From Oceanicola sp. (lineage in GTDB: Bacteria > Pseudomonadota > Alphaproteobacteria > Rhodobacterales > Rhodobacteraceae), in contig CP051231.1 of the NCBI GenBank assembly GCA_017792405.1, forward strand, positions 260,634 to 324,633: a DNA stretch of 64,000 nucleotides, written 5' to 3'. Position 1 is the stretch's first letter; every line of letters starts with the position of its first letter. Made by a program: the position numbers and the translations under genes. The notes below the pieces were generated by a model, which ran no database searches, was not told the origin of the DNA, and worked only from the letters and a program-made list of their open reading frames with translations. Below, piece by piece: positions 7,559-16,352 of the stretch.

Positions 7559-8629
7559 ATGGACGAGCTGCGCGGAAAATACATCGAGGCAATCGCCGGA
7601 GCTGCCGATGAGGCGGCGCTGGAGGAGCTGCGCCTCGCGGCCGTGGGCAAGAAGGGCGAGGTCAGCCTGAAGATGCGCGAGCTGGGCAAGATGAGCCCGG
7701 AAGAGCGGCAGGTGGCCGGCCCCGCGCTGAACGCGCTGAAGGACGAGATCAACACTGCGCTCACCGCCCGCAAGGTGGCGCTGGCCGATGCCGCACTCGA
7801 CGAGCGGCTGAAGACGGAATGGCTGGATGTGACGCTGCCGAGCCGTCCGCGCCGTCAGGGCACAATCCACCCGGTGAGCCAGGTGACCGAGGAAGTGACG
7901 GCCATTTTTGCCGACATGGGCTTTGCCGTGGCCGAGGGCCCGCAGATCGAGACCGATTGGTACAACTTCGATGCGCTGAACATTCCGGGCCACCACCCGG
8001 CCCGCGCCGAGATGGACACCTTCTACATGGCCCGCGGCGAGGGCGACAATCGCCCGCCGCATGTGCTGCGCACCCACACCTCGCCGGTGCAGATCCGCTC
8101 GATGGAAGCGGGCGGCGCGCCGACGCGGATCATCTGCCCCGGCCGGGTCTATCGCGCGGATTACGACCAGACCCACACCCCGATGTTCCACCAGGTCGAG
8201 GGCTTGGCGATTGACCGCGACATCTCGATGGCCAACCTCAAGTGGGTGCTGGAAGAGTTCTTTACCGCTTATTTCGGGACCAACGTGAAAACCCGGTTCC
8301 GCGCCAGCCACTTCCCCTTCACCGAGCCTTCGGCGGAGGTGGACATTCAGTGCAGCTTTGAGGGCGGCACGGTGAAGGTGGGCGAGGGCGACGACTGGCT
8401 CGAGGTGCTGGGCAGCGGCATGGTCCACCCTGACGTGCTGCGCGCGGGCAAGATCGACCCCGACGAGTGGCAGGGCTTTGCCTTTGGCATGGGGATCGAC
8501 CGGATCGCGATGCTTAAATATGGCATCCCCGACCTGCGGGCCTTCTTCGAGAGCGACCTGCGCTGGCTGCGGCATTACGGGTTTGCCGCGCTGGACGTGC
8601 CGACGCTGCACGCGGGCGTTTCACGCTAA
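7559..8629 (+). CDS. pheS: Phenylalanyl-tRNA synthetase alpha subunit
   Basis: This 356-aa subunit carries the class II catalytic core of the alpha2-beta2 enzyme that charges tRNA-Phe. The N-terminal coiled-coil (about 1-90) is followed by [22 protein letters not shown] (motif 2 region), [24 protein letters not shown] and a C-terminal [20 protein letters not shown] (motif 3). ATG 7559 follows AGGAGG. A strong terminator separates it from pheT, which lies about 1.4 kb downstream with small genes in between, so the usual direct pheS-pheT junction is split here. Confidence 0.98.
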   Translation: MDELRGKYIEAIAGAADEAALEELRLAAVGKKGEVSLKMRELGKMSPEERQVAGPALNALKDEINTALTARKVALADAALDERLKTEWLDVTLPSRPRRQGTIHPVSQVTEEVTAIFADMGFAVAEGPQIETDWYNFDALNIPGHHPARAEMDTFYMARGEGDNRPPHVLRTHTSPVQIRSMEAGGAPTRIICPGRVYRADYDQTHTPMFHQVEGLAIDRDISMANLKWVLEEFFTAYFGTNVKTRFRASHFPFTEPSAEVDIQCSFEGGTVKVGEGDDWLEVLGSGMVHPDVLRAGKIDPDEWQGFAFGMGIDRIAMLKYGIPDLRAFFESDLRWLRHYGFAALDVPTLHAGVSR

Positions 8630-8674
8630 TCAAACTGGTGCTGGGCAGGCTGCCCACCCTGCGGAAATGAAAGT

Positions 8675-8723
8675 GGGCGCGGCGATACCCAGCCCCCTGA
8701 GCCATCGCCGCGCCCGCGCTTTT
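8675..8723 (+). terminator. Intrinsic terminator after pheS
   Basis: A perfect 12-bp stem GGGCGCGGCGAT / ATCGCCGCGCCC (8675-8686 and 8704-8715) encloses a 17-nt loop and is followed by GCGCTTTTG. It ends pheS about 45 nt after the stop and makes separate transcription of pheT likely. Confidence 0.7.
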
Positions 8724-8760
8724 GCCCCCACCCGAAACTGGTTTCAGGCGGCTTTGCTCC

Positions 8761-8952
8761 CTATTCGGGGAGCACCCCTTTCACGAAGGCGACCGAGTCT
8801 TGGTCGATCGCGTCCATGATGGTTCCGCGCGCCAGGGCCACGGCCTTGGCGTCGAGGACCGGCACGGCCAGCATGGCCGCGGCGGTTGTTGCCAGCACGA
8901 CGAGCACGGGGAAACGTGCACCGCCTGCGACGGTCTTCAGGAAATGTTGCAT
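8761..8952 (-). CDS. Small single-helix membrane or secreted protein
   Basis: The frame from ATG 8952 gives 63 aa: a short basic N-terminus, a hydrophobic stretch (PVLVVLATTAAAMLAVPVL, about 14-32), then a polar tail containing AIDQDSVAFVKG. It could be a membrane-anchored peptide or an exported protein with a signal peptide. No family is recognised. The Shine-Dalgarno sequence is weak (GAGAACGAG). It lies on the strand opposite pheS and pheT in the gap between them. Confidence 0.5.
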   Translation of the reverse strand: MQHFLKTVAGGARFPVLVVLATTAAAMLAVPVLDAKAVALARGTIMDAIDQDSVAFVKGVLPE

Positions 8953-9221
8953 CTGCTCGTTCTCGCACTGTTCGTGTGCCGGTGTTCCGGCTTCCACGGT
9001 CTCATGGGTGCGCCCCGGTTTTCCGGGTGTCGCGGCGTCATCTAGCCCCGGGAAAGGGGCAGAATGCGGGCAGGTTGATGGAATTTTTCTGGAAACAGTC
9101 GGGGTGCAGGGCGGCGCATTGTTTCGCCACAGGCAGACACCGCCCCGCCCTGCGGGTCGCACACCGCCGGAAACGAGGAAATCGGCGGAGGGCGAAGGCA
9201 GGGCGGGGCGGGCAGCGACGC

Positions 9222-9488
9222 CTAGTTGGTGGCGGCCTGTTGCCCGGGCTCTGCGCTTTCAGAGCGCAGGCCGGGGATCAGGTCGGCCACAGGCGTATTC
9301 CAGATCCGGGCCGGGTTCATCCGGCAGAGCGCGCGGTTCAACTCGATGTTGTTGGTGAACTGGCGGCAGGTCGTGCCACCGGCGCCATCAGGGGCGTTTG
9401 AAATGAACCCCAGCCCGATGAGAACGAGCACGGCAATCGCAAGTGGGCGGAGAAAACCGCCGAGGGAGTCGAGTACAGACGACAGCAT
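9222..9488 (-). CDS. Small membrane-anchored protein of unknown function
   Basis: From ATG 9488 the product is 88 aa: one N-terminal hydrophobic helix (about 12-30), then a periplasmic-looking tail with two cysteines in TTCRQFTNNIELNRALCRMN that could form a disulfide. The family is not recognised. It is preceded by a weak GGGGG ribosome site. The 8953-9221 gap behind it holds nothing I can identify. Confidence 0.5.
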   Translation of the reverse strand: MLSSVLDSLGGFLRPLAIAVLVLIGLGFISNAPDGAGGTTCRQFTNNIELNRALCRMNPARIWNTPVADLIPGLRSESAEPGQQAATN

Positions 9489-9642
9489 AGGAAACCCCCA
9501 GGTATCCGTCGATGAATCGGCCCCCACCGGTTCACGCCCTTGATAGGGCGCAATTGTGGCGAAATTGGGGCAAAGGCGGCGGATTTGTGTTGCTGCGGGC
9601 CGGAGGGTAGACCCAGGCGCGACACAGGAATGGAGCCTTGGG

Positions 9643-9924
9643 ATGAAGCTGTTTCGCCATGAGAACCGGGAGAGAAGCCACGCCACGCGGCGGGTTTATG
9701 CGCTGTATGAGCTGGCCTATACGGCGGTCGATTTTGGCGCGGCGATCTGCTTTCTGGTCGGGTCGGTGCTGTTCTTCTGGCCGGCGGCGGAAACCCCGGC
9801 TGTGTGGCTCTTCACCATCGGGTCCGGGCTGTTCCTTGCAAAGCCGGCGATCCGGCTGGCGCGTGAGGTGAAGCTGCTGCGGATGGGGCGCTATGAGGAG
9901 TTGGCGGAGCGGGTGGAGCGGTAG
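9643..9924 (+). CDS. YrhK-domain small membrane protein
   Basis: The 93-aa protein has two membrane helices (about 25-45 and 52-72) and the YrhK-like pattern RRVYALYELAYTAVDFGAAI, then FLVGSVLFF and FTIGSGLFLAKPAIRLARE. Function is unknown in all members I know. ATG 9643 has GGAG 7 nt upstream; the frame extends further 5' but without family similarity. Confidence 0.75.
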   Translation: MKLFRHENRERSHATRRVYALYELAYTAVDFGAAICFLVGSVLFFWPAAETPAVWLFTIGSGLFLAKPAIRLAREVKLLRMGRYEELAERVER

Positions 9925-10036
9925 CGTGGGTGCCTGCGGCGCGCAGCGGACCGCGAAACGGACCCACCGCCGCCGCGCCCTTTCCCCCCTCCCGGCAATG
10001 CGCTAAACCGCGCGCGAAACTCTTGAGGACGACCCG

Positions 10037-12430
10037 ATGAAATTCACCCTGAGCTGGCTCAAGGAGCACCTGGAGACGGATGCGAGCCTTGACGACATTC
10101 TCGACGCGCTGACCGATCTCGGCCTCGAGGTGGAGGGGGTCGAAGACCCGGCCTCCCGGCTCACGGCCTTTACCATCGGCAAGGTGATCGCCGCCGAGAA
10201 GCACCCCGATGCCGACCGGCTAAAGGTGTGCAAGGTGCTGACCGACGAGGGCGAGACCCAGATCATTTGCGGTGCGCCGAATGCGCGGGAGGGTATCACC
10301 GTGGTGGTGGCCAAGCCGGGGACTTACGTGCCGGGCATCGACACCACGATTCAGGTGGGCAAGATCCGCGGGATCGAGAGCCACGGGATGATGGCCTCGG
10401 AACGCGAGATGGAGCTGAGCGACGAGCACGATGGGATCATCGAGCTGGAGAGCGGCGAGGTGGGTGACCGCTTCACCGACTGGCTCGCGGCCAACCGCCC
10501 CGAGGCGGTGGACCCGGTGATCGAGATCGCCATCACCCCCAACCGGCCCGATGCGCTGGGCGTGCACGGCATTGCCCGTGACCTCGCGGCGCGTGGGCTG
10601 GGCAAGCTGAAGCCGATTGAGGCGAAGAAGATCGAGGGCAAGTTCGCCAGTCCGGTGAATGTGACCATCGCCGAGGATGCGGCGGACGGCTGCCACGTGT
10701 TTCAGGGCCGATACATCAAAGGGGTGAAGAACGGCCCCTCGCCGGAGTGGCTGCAGAAGAAGCTGCGGGCCATCGGGCTGCGACCGATCTCGGCGCTGGT
10801 CGATATCACCAACTACTTCACCTACGACCGCAACCGCCCGCTGCACGTGTTCGACGGCGGCAAGGTTAAGGGCGATCTGCTCATTCACCGCGCCAAGGGC
10901 GGCGAGGAACTGCTGGCGCTGGACGGCAAGACCTATGCCATGCCCGAGGGAGCGCTGGTGTTCTCCGACGACAACGGTGTGGAGAGCGTGGCCGGGATCA
11001 TGGGCGGCGAGGAGTCCGGCTGCACCGAGGAGACCACGGATGTGATCCTCGAGGCGGCCTATTGGGATTTCGTCCAGATCGCGATGACCGGGCGGGCGCT
11101 GAAGATCAACTCGGACGCGCGGTATCGCAACGAGCGCGGGATTGATCCGGGCTACAACCGGCAGGCGGTGGATGATGCCACTGCGATGATCATCGAGCTG
11201 TGCGGCGGCGAGCCGAGCGAGCTGATCGAGGCGGGCGCGGTGCCGGATGTGAGCCGTGCCTACAAGCTGGATGCCGCGCGCTGCTCGTCGCTCGTGGGCA
11301 TGGACATTCCGGAAGCCACGCAGCGCGCCTCGCTGGAGGCGCTGGGCTTTGTGATGGATGGCAACATGGCGCAGGTGCCGAGCTGGCGGCCTGACGTGAA
11401 GGGTGAGGCGGACCTCGTGGAAGAGGTCGCGCGGATTGCCTCGCTCACCGGGCTTGTCGGCAAGCCGATGGCGCGGGTTGCGCCGGGCGTGCCGAAGCCG
11501 ATCCTGACCGAGAGCCAGCAGCGCGAGCGGATCGCGCGGCGCACGATCGCGGCGCTGGGCTACAATGAATGCGTGACCTACAGCTTCATCGACGAGGCGA
11601 CGGCCAAGCTCTTCAACGGCGGCGATGAGGCGACCCGGCTGGAGAACCCGATTTCGAGCGAGATGAGCCACATGCGGCCCGCGCTGCTGCCGGGGCTGCT
11701 GCAAGCCGCCGCGCGCAATCAGGCGCGGGGTCTGGGCGATATGGCGCTGTTCGAGGTTGGCGCGGCCTTCCACGGGGGCGAGCCGGGCGAGCAGCACATG
11801 CTGGCGACCGGCCTGCTGGTGGGCGCGACCGGCCCGCGGGACAGCTTCGGCGCCCGCCGGGACGTGGATGTGTACGACGCCAAGGCCGATTGCGAGGCTG
11901 TACTGGCCGCGCTGGGCGCGCCCGAGCGGGTGCAGTTTCGCCGGGAGGCGAGCGACTGGTGGCATCCGGGCCGCTCCTCGGTGATGGCGCTGGGCAAAAA
12001 CGTTTTGGCCGTGTTTGGCGAGATCCACCCGCGCATCCTGCGGGAGATGGATGTGAAGGGCCCGGCTGTGGGCTTCACCATCTGGCCGCAGGCGGTGCCG
12101 GCGAAGAAGGCCAAGGGCGCCTCGCGGGGTGCCGTGGTGATGGCCGATCTTCAGGCCGTCGAGCGCGACTTTGCCTTTGTCGTCGATGCGGATGTGGCCG
12201 CGATGGACCTGATGAACGCCGCCCGCGGCGCCGACAAGGCGCTGATCGAGGATGTGCGCCTGTTCGACCAGTTCATTGGCGGCAGCCTTGGCGAGGGCAA
12301 GAAGAGCCTTGCGATCACGGTGCGGATGCAGCCCTCGGAAAAGACCCTGACCGACGAGGATATCGCCGGTGTCGCCGCCAAGGTGGTGGAGAAGGTCACC
12401 AAGGCCACGGGCGGGGTGCTGCGGGGCTGA
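10037..12430 (+). CDS. pheT: Phenylalanyl-tRNA synthetase beta subunit
   Basis: The 797-aa protein has the standard domain order: N-terminal tRNA-binding EMAPII-like domain (about 40-150, with VCKVLTDEG and QIICGAPNAREG), B3/B4 editing domain (about 210-385), B5 domain, a class II-like core (about 480-690, with NPISSEMSHMRPALLPGLL), and a C-terminal FDX-ACB anticodon-binding domain (about 700-797). It edits Tyr-tRNA-Phe and binds tRNA in the alpha2-beta2 enzyme. GAGGACGACC precedes ATG 10037. It is full length. The 751-aa frame on the opposite strand is a GC-bias artefact. Confidence 0.98.
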   Translation: MKFTLSWLKEHLETDASLDDILDALTDLGLEVEGVEDPASRLTAFTIGKVIAAEKHPDADRLKVCKVLTDEGETQIICGAPNAREGITVVVAKPGTYVPGIDTTIQVGKIRGIESHGMMASEREMELSDEHDGIIELESGEVGDRFTDWLAANRPEAVDPVIEIAITPNRPDALGVHGIARDLAARGLGKLKPIEAKKIEGKFASPVNVTIAEDAADGCHVFQGRYIKGVKNGPSPEWLQKKLRAIGLRPISALVDITNYFTYDRNRPLHVFDGGKVKGDLLIHRAKGGEELLALDGKTYAMPEGALVFSDDNGVESVAGIMGGEESGCTEETTDVILEAAYWDFVQIAMTGRALKINSDARYRNERGIDPGYNRQAVDDATAMIIELCGGEPSELIEAGAVPDVSRAYKLDAARCSSLVGMDIPEATQRASLEALGFVMDGNMAQVPSWRPDVKGEADLVEEVARIASLTGLVGKPMARVAPGVPKPILTESQQRERIARRTIAALGYNECVTYSFIDEATAKLFNGGDEATRLENPISSEMSHMRPALLPGLLQAAARNQARGLGDMALFEVGAAFHGGEPGEQHMLATGLLVGATGPRDSFGARRDVDVYDAKADCEAVLAALGAPERVQFRREASDWWHPGRSSVMALGKNVLAVFGEIHPRILREMDVKGPAVGFTIWPQAVPAKKAKGASRGAVVMADLQAVERDFAFVVDADVAAMDLMNAARGADKALIEDVRLFDQFIGGSLGEGKKSLAITVRMQPSEKTLTDEDIAGVAAKVVEKVTKATGGVLRG

Positions 12431-12500
12431 CCCTGCGGCACCTGCGTGACGCACGCAAAAATGTGAGAAAGACACGGAACCCGGTGCCGGGCCCGTGCGT

Positions 12501-12521
12501 TTGAAACCCGATTGGTTTCAA
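12501..12521 (+). promoter_or_regulatory. Hairpin abutting a Shine-Dalgarno site
   Basis: TTGAAACC (12501-12508) and GGTTTCAA (12514-12521) form a perfect 8-bp hairpin. Its 3' arm runs into the AAGGAGG ribosome site (12520-12526) of the next gene. It could modulate translation or be a protein operator; no regulator is suggested. Confidence 0.4.
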
Positions 12522-12532
12522 GGAGGCCCTTT

Positions 12533-13021
12533 ATGGCCCGCACGTCAGTGGCGTCGATTTGCGCCGCGCTGCTCGCATGGCCCGCACTCGCCTGCGATAT
12601 TTCCCTGCCCATGTCAGAAGGCATGTTCGCCGCGCTTGACGCGCCTGCCGGGCAATTGACGAGCCTGCCGGGGGGCAGCGGAGCGTTCGAGTATCTGAAC
12701 GAGAATTACCTCGCCACGGTGCATCTCACCCATGACGGCAAGACCTTTGCCTGGACGGCGAAGAACACGGCAGCGACTTGCGCCCGGCCCGGCGCGGGGC
12801 GGAGTTGCAGGGTGGTGGCGCAGAGCGAGACGCGCTTTGGCAAGATTACCGTGGCGCGGGAGGTCGCGGGCGCCGTGACGCGCTATCGCTACCGGTTGCT
12901 GATGGTGGAGGGGCGGCGGCACGTGCGGATTTTTCCGCGCCCTGCCGCGACCCGCACGATCGCGGCCTGCAACCTTATGAAATCGGTCGACAGCTTTCGC
13001 CGCACGTGGATGCACCGCTAG
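12533..13021 (+). CDS. Secreted protein of unknown function
   Basis: The 162-aa product begins with a signal peptide (MARTSVASICAALLAWPALA) and a probable cleavage before CDISLP. The mature part contains five cysteines (including ATCARPGAGRSC and AACNLM), suggesting disulfides in the periplasm. ATG 12533 sits 6 nt after AAGGAGG. I recognise no family. It follows pheT by about 100 nt on the same strand but behind a hairpin. Confidence 0.7.
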   Translation: MARTSVASICAALLAWPALACDISLPMSEGMFAALDAPAGQLTSLPGGSGAFEYLNENYLATVHLTHDGKTFAWTAKNTAATCARPGAGRSCRVVAQSETRFGKITVAREVAGAVTRYRYRLLMVEGRRHVRIFPRPAATRTIAACNLMKSVDSFRRTWMHR

Positions 13022-13066
13022 GCAGGCTGCGCCCCGGACCGGGGCCCGAAGCGCAGCAGGGCGCGA

Positions 13067-13768
13067 TCAGCCTTCGCGCGGCGGCACGTTGAGCCCGGCC
13101 TGAACGGCGGGGCGGGCCTTGAAGCGCTCGATATAGGCGGAGACCCGCGCGAGCTCGTTCAGCCCCACGACCTCCTCGGCGCCATAGAACTCCAGCCCCA
13201 TCAGCCAGGGCACGATGGCCATGTCGGCGATGGAGTAGTCACCGGCGATCCAGTCCTTGCCTTCGAGCTGGCCATCGAGCACGCCAAGCAGGCGCTTGGC
13301 TTCGCCGACGTAACGCTCGCGGGGGCGGGGATCTTCGATCTTGCTGCCGGCGAACTTGTAGAAGAAGCCAAGCTGGCCGAGCATCGGGCCAAGGCCGCCC
13401 ATCTGCCACATCAGCCATTGGTTGACCACGTGCTTGCCGGTGCCGCTCTCGCCGTAGAACTTGCCCGTCTTTTCAGCGAGATAGATCAGGATCGCGCCGC
13501 TCTCCCAGAGCGCCAGCGGCTTGCCGCCGGGGCCATCGGGGTCGATGATCGCGGGGATCTTGTTGTTGGGGTTCAGGCTGAGGAACTCGGGGCTTTTCAC
13601 ATCGGCGTCCGACACGGTGACGCGGTGCGCCTCGTAGGGCAGGCCCATCTCCTCCAGCGCGATGCCGATCTTGCGGCCGTTGGGCGTGGGGAAGGAAAAG
13701 AGTTGCAGCTTGGAAGGGTCTTCCACCGGCCAGCGTTTGGTGACGGCGAATTCGGAAAGGTCTGTCAT
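13067..13768 (-). CDS. Glutathione S-transferase family protein
   Basis: The 233-aa protein has an N-terminal thioredoxin-like domain with SFPTPNGRKIGIALEEMGLP (catalytic Ser/Thr-Asn region), NPNNKIPAI (cis-Pro) and ALWESGAILIYLAEK (gamma-glutamyl site). The C-terminal helical domain carries the buried DYSIADMAIVPWL motif. This matches Ure2/YghU-like bacterial GSTs, which act on disulfides or peroxides with glutathione. The start matches family length. A promoter with an embedded perfect palindrome lies directly upstream at 13785-13812. Confidence 0.93.
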   Translation of the reverse strand: MTDLSEFAVTKRWPVEDPSKLQLFSFPTPNGRKIGIALEEMGLPYEAHRVTVSDADVKSPEFLSLNPNNKIPAIIDPDGPGGKPLALWESGAILIYLAEKTGKFYGESGTGKHVVNQWLMWQMGGLGPMLGQLGFFYKFAGSKIEDPRPRERYVGEAKRLLGVLDGQLEGKDWIAGDYSIADMAIVPWLMGLEFYGAEEVVGLNELARVSAYIERFKARPAVQAGLNVPPREG

Positions 13769-13784
13769 CGAGTGGGTCCCTGAT

Positions 13785-13812
13785 TGTTCAGTTTCTGGCT
13801 ACGTAGCGTCAA
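13785..13812 (-). promoter_or_regulatory. GST promoter with embedded palindromic operator
   Basis: On the minus strand TTGACG (13812-13807), a 16-nt spacer and TGAACA (13790-13785) form a promoter candidate. The spacer contains the perfect 10-bp palindrome GCTACGTAGC (13798-13807). That position would let a repressor block RNA polymerase. The regulator is unknown. Confidence 0.45.
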
Positions 13813-13921
13813 CGATTGCGAAAAAAAGCTTCAAAAATGCAGGATAAGCGTTAAAAGCCGCACAGCCTCGGAGGGGGCCAAGCAAAACAGTGCGGAAAAT
13901 GAGTAAGAGAGGGACAGTCAC

Positions 13922-14353
13922 ATGATGAAAGAATTCAAGGATTTCATTGCCAAGGGCAATGTGATGGACATGGCGGTGGGTATCATCATCGGTGCCGCCT
14001 TCACGGCAATCGTCAGCTCGATGGTGGCTGACCTGATCAACCCGATCATCGGCCTGTTCACCGGCGGTCTGGACTTTACCAACAACTACGTGGTGCTGAG
14101 CGGCGACGTGGCCGAGGGCACCTCGCTGGAGGCCGCCCGCGAAGGCGGGGCCAACGTGTTTGCATGGGGCTCCTTCGCGATGGCCGTGATCAACTTCCTG
14201 ATCATCGCCTTCGTGGTCTTCATGCTGGTGCGCTACGTCAACAAGGTGAAGGCGCTGGCCGAGAAGCCGGAAGAAGTGGCCCCCGAGGTTGAAACCGGTC
14301 CCTCCGAACTGGACGTGCTGCTGGAGATCCGCGACAGCCTGAAAAAGGCCTGA
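13922..14353 (+). CDS. mscL: Large-conductance mechanosensitive channel MscL
   Basis: The 143-aa protein begins [20 protein letters not shown] with the glycine-rich TM1 ([20 protein letters not shown]). It has a periplasmic loop, TM2 ([20 protein letters not shown]) and a C-terminal amphipathic helix ending [11 protein letters not shown]. It forms the inner-membrane pentamer that releases solutes under hypo-osmotic shock. Two adjacent ATGs (13922, 13925) are possible starts. A terminator follows directly. Confidence 0.97.
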   Translation: MMKEFKDFIAKGNVMDMAVGIIIGAAFTAIVSSMVADLINPIIGLFTGGLDFTNNYVVLSGDVAEGTSLEAAREGGANVFAWGSFAMAVINFLIIAFVVFMLVRYVNKVKALAEKPEEVAPEVETGPSELDVLLEIRDSLKKA

Positions 14354-14370
14354 TCGGACCGGATTTTGGG

Positions 14371-14398
14371 AAGGGGCGCTCTGCGGGGCGCCCTTTTT
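14371..14398 (+). terminator. Intrinsic terminator after mscL
   Basis: A GGGCGC/GCGCCC stem (14374-14379 and 14388-14393) with flanking AAG/CTT pairing is followed by TTTTT. It lies 20 nt after the mscL stop. Confidence 0.8.
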
Positions 14399-14507
14399 CG
14401 TGCCCGGGTGGACGGTGTGCAATGGTATGCCGTGGGGCGGTTTTGCCGCAGCGGGGCGCTCACGCTTTCGTGTTAACCAAAGGTCAACCACGGCAATGGA
14501 GGACACC

Positions 14508-15194
14508 ATGGGCGCAGACAAGAACACACGGCCGGTGCTGATTTTGCTCGGCCCGCCGGGCGCGGGCAAGGGCACGCAGGCGCGGCGGCTGGAGGAGCGC
14601 TTTGGCCTTGTGCAGCTTTCAACCGGCGACCTGCTGCGCGCGGCTGTGGCCGCTGGCACCGAGGCGGGCCGTGCGGCGAAGGCGGTGATGGAGGCAGGCG
14701 GCCTCGTCAGCGACCAGATCGTGCTGGATATTCTTGCCGACCGGCTGGCCGAGCCGGATGTGGCGGGCGGCGTGATCCTTGACGGGTTCCCGCGCACCAC
14801 GGTGCAGGCCGAGGCGCTGGACGAGATGCTGGCGGCCCAGGGCGAGCGGGTGACGGGCGCGATCTCGATGGAGGTGGACGATGCCGCGATGGTCGAGCGG
14901 ATCGCCGGGCGCTTTACCTGCGGTGCCTGCGGCGAGGGCTACCACGACAGCTTCAAGCCGACTGCGGTGGAGGGCGTGTGCGATGCCTGTGGCGGCACCG
15001 AGATGAAGCGCCGCGCCGATGACAAGGCGGAGACGGTGGCCGCACGGCTGGAGGCCTACCACGCCCAGACCGCGCCGCTCATCGGCTACTACGAAGGCAA
15101 AGGCCTGCTCGACCGGGTGGACGCGATGGGCGAGATCGACGCGGTGACAGGCGCGCTGGTGGTGCTGGTCGAGCGGCTGCGCGAACCAGCCTGA
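14508..15194 (+). CDS. adk: Adenylate kinase (zinc-type LID)
   Basis: The 228-aa enzyme interconverts ATP+AMP and 2 ADP. The P-loop GPPGAGKGTQA is at about residues 15-25, the AMP site includes LSTGDLLRA and DGFPRTTVQA, and the LID domain carries CGACGEGYH...CDAC, a four-cysteine zinc site. ATG 14508 has GGAGG 5 nt upstream; an ATG at 14496 in the same frame is less well placed. It stands alone here, not in the ribosomal-protein operon (secY-adk) where many bacteria keep it, so a second adk elsewhere is possible. Confidence 0.93.
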   Translation: MGADKNTRPVLILLGPPGAGKGTQARRLEERFGLVQLSTGDLLRAAVAAGTEAGRAAKAVMEAGGLVSDQIVLDILADRLAEPDVAGGVILDGFPRTTVQAEALDEMLAAQGERVTGAISMEVDDAAMVERIAGRFTCGACGEGYHDSFKPTAVEGVCDACGGTEMKRRADDKAETVAARLEAYHAQTAPLIGYYEGKGLLDRVDAMGEIDAVTGALVVLVERLREPA

Positions 15195-15252
15195 GACGAC
15201 GGCCCGAAGCGGCCCGAAACGGCGGCCCAAGACGGGCTATCACATCGCAGAC

Positions 15253-15283
15253 AAAAAGAGGGCGGCCCACAAGGAGCCGCCCT
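15253..15283 (-). terminator. Intrinsic terminator of the DUF1127 gene
   Basis: AGGGCGGC (15259-15266) and GCCGCCCT (15276-15283) form a perfect stem. On the minus strand it is followed by CTTTTTGT (15260-15253), so it ends the DUF1127 transcript. The plus-strand tail is poor in T, though it may still help end adk. Confidence 0.75.
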
Positions 15284-15313
15284 TTCAAGTTCTGTCACAA
15301 TGACAGGGAGAGT

Positions 15314-15508
15314 TCAGATGTCTGCGATCTCGGAGCGGCTCAGGCCGATGTCATCCAGCTCGCGGTCGGTGAGCTTGGAGAGGGCCTTGCGGGTCACGCG
15401 GCGATCGTTCCAGTCGGCGAAGGCGCCGGCGGGGCGGGTCAGGAAAGCGGTGATCTTGCCGGCGAGGGTGCTGCCGGAGGCGCGGGTGGTCGGGTCAAAA
15501 TATGCCAT
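15314..15508 (-). CDS. DUF1127 (YjiS-like) small protein
   Basis: This 64-aa protein ends with the DUF1127 signature: basic WNDRRVTRKALSKLTDRELD followed by DIGLSRSEI. In alphaproteobacteria such short arginine-rich proteins have been linked to small-RNA binding and phosphate or stress responses, but the role of this one is unknown. A promoter (15573-15601) and a long palindrome (15622-15640) lie upstream, and a terminator follows, so it is a monocistronic unit. Confidence 0.88.
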   Translation of the reverse strand: MAYFDPTTRASGSTLAGKITAFLTRPAGAFADWNDRRVTRKALSKLTDRELDDIGLSRSEIADI

Positions 15509-15572
15509 CGGGTCAGTCCTTCTAGGCGCGGATAGGGGAGGGGCGGTTCTGGTACCGCTGCATTCTGAGGCT

Positions 15573-15601
15573 CAATTAGAAGCGGGCTGCACAATTAACA
15601 A
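15573..15601 (-). promoter_or_regulatory. DUF1127 gene promoter
   Basis: On the minus strand TTGTTA (15601-15596), a 17-nt spacer and TAATTG (15578-15573) make a good sigma-70 promoter. It implies a leader of about 60 nt before the ATG at 15508. Confidence 0.6.
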
Positions 15602-15621
15602 GCGCAGTTAAAACATGCCCG

Positions 15622-15640
15622 CCATGCAATTTATGCATGG
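15622..15640. promoter_or_regulatory. 19-bp palindrome in the DUF1127/ruvC gap
   Basis: CCATGCA (15622-15628), spacer ATTTA, then TGCATGG (15634-15640) is a perfect inverted repeat. It is centred about 65 nt upstream of the predicted DUF1127 transcript start, a typical activator position. The rest of this 334-nt AT-richer gap (15509-15842) holds the DUF1127 promoter and the ruvC upstream region; I see no gene in it. Confidence 0.55.
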
Positions 15641-15842
15641 GTCATGTATCTCGTAACCGACTGGAAACTATTGTGAAATTTCCGTGACAGGGGGCTGTGG
15701 AAAGTGCCGTTTCCGGCCTGCGGGGTGTCGGAAACGGGCGATGTGGAGGGCCGGGCCGCGCGCATTGGCGCTTGGGATTGTTCACGTTTCGTGCTAACTC
15801 GTTCAAAAGCGCCGTGAATTGCGGGCATTCGAGAGGGCGAGC

Positions 15843-16352
15843 ATGCGTATCATCGGGGTCGATCCGGGCCTGCGGAACCTTGGTTGGGGCGTGATCGAGG
15901 CCGAGGGAAGCCGGATGCGCCATATCGCCAACGGGATTTGCCACAGTGATTCTGCCGCGCCGCTGGCGCTGCGGCTGCAATCTCTCTTTCGGGCGCTCAG
16001 CGAGGTGATCGTGGAGTTCGCGCCGGAGGCGGCGGCGATCGAGGAAACCTTCGTCAACCGGGGCGGGCAAAGCACCCTGAAGCTGGGGCAGGCCCGCGGC
16101 GTGGCCCTGCTGGCGCTGGCCGAGGCCGGCCTGGCACCGGGTGAATACGCGCCGAACACGGTAAAGAAGGCGGTGGTGGGCACCGGCCACGCGGCCAAGG
16201 GGCAGATTGCCCATATGGTCGCGCATTACTTCCCCGGTGCGAAGGTCGCGGGCGCGGATGCCGCCGATGCGCTGGCGATTGCCATCTGCCATTCCCATCA
16301 CTCCGGGCCGGGCGCCTCGAAGCTCGCCGCCGCGCTGAGGGCCGCAGGATGA
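15843..16352 (+). CDS. ruvC: Holliday junction endonuclease RuvC
   Basis: This 169-aa resolvase cleaves Holliday junctions after RuvAB branch migration. The catalytic acidic residues are visible: Asp in [16 protein letters not shown], Glu in IEETFVN, and the Asp pair in [17 protein letters not shown] 15843 gives the canonical N-terminus; an upstream ATG adds an unrelated leader. The stop overlaps the ruvA start (ATGA), so ruvC-ruvA-ruvB form one operon. Confidence 0.97.
   Translation: MRIIGVDPGLRNLGWGVIEAEGSRMRHIANGICHSDSAAPLALRLQSLFRALSEVIVEFAPEAAAIEETFVNRGGQSTLKLGQARGVALLALAEAGLAPGEYAPNTVKKAVVGTGHAAKGQIAHMVAHYFPGAKVAGADAADALAIAICHSHHSGPGASKLAAALRAAG

Noticed and set aside
10220..12475. A 751-codon open frame on the minus strand opposite pheT
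   Set aside because: It mirrors the high GC third-position bias of pheT, has repetitive His/Arg/Leu composition and no recognisable domain or ribosome site.
15780..15794. LexA box upstream of ruvC (GTTC-n7-GTGC)
   Set aside because: One half-site departs from GTTC-n7-GTTC, so the match is too weak to call.
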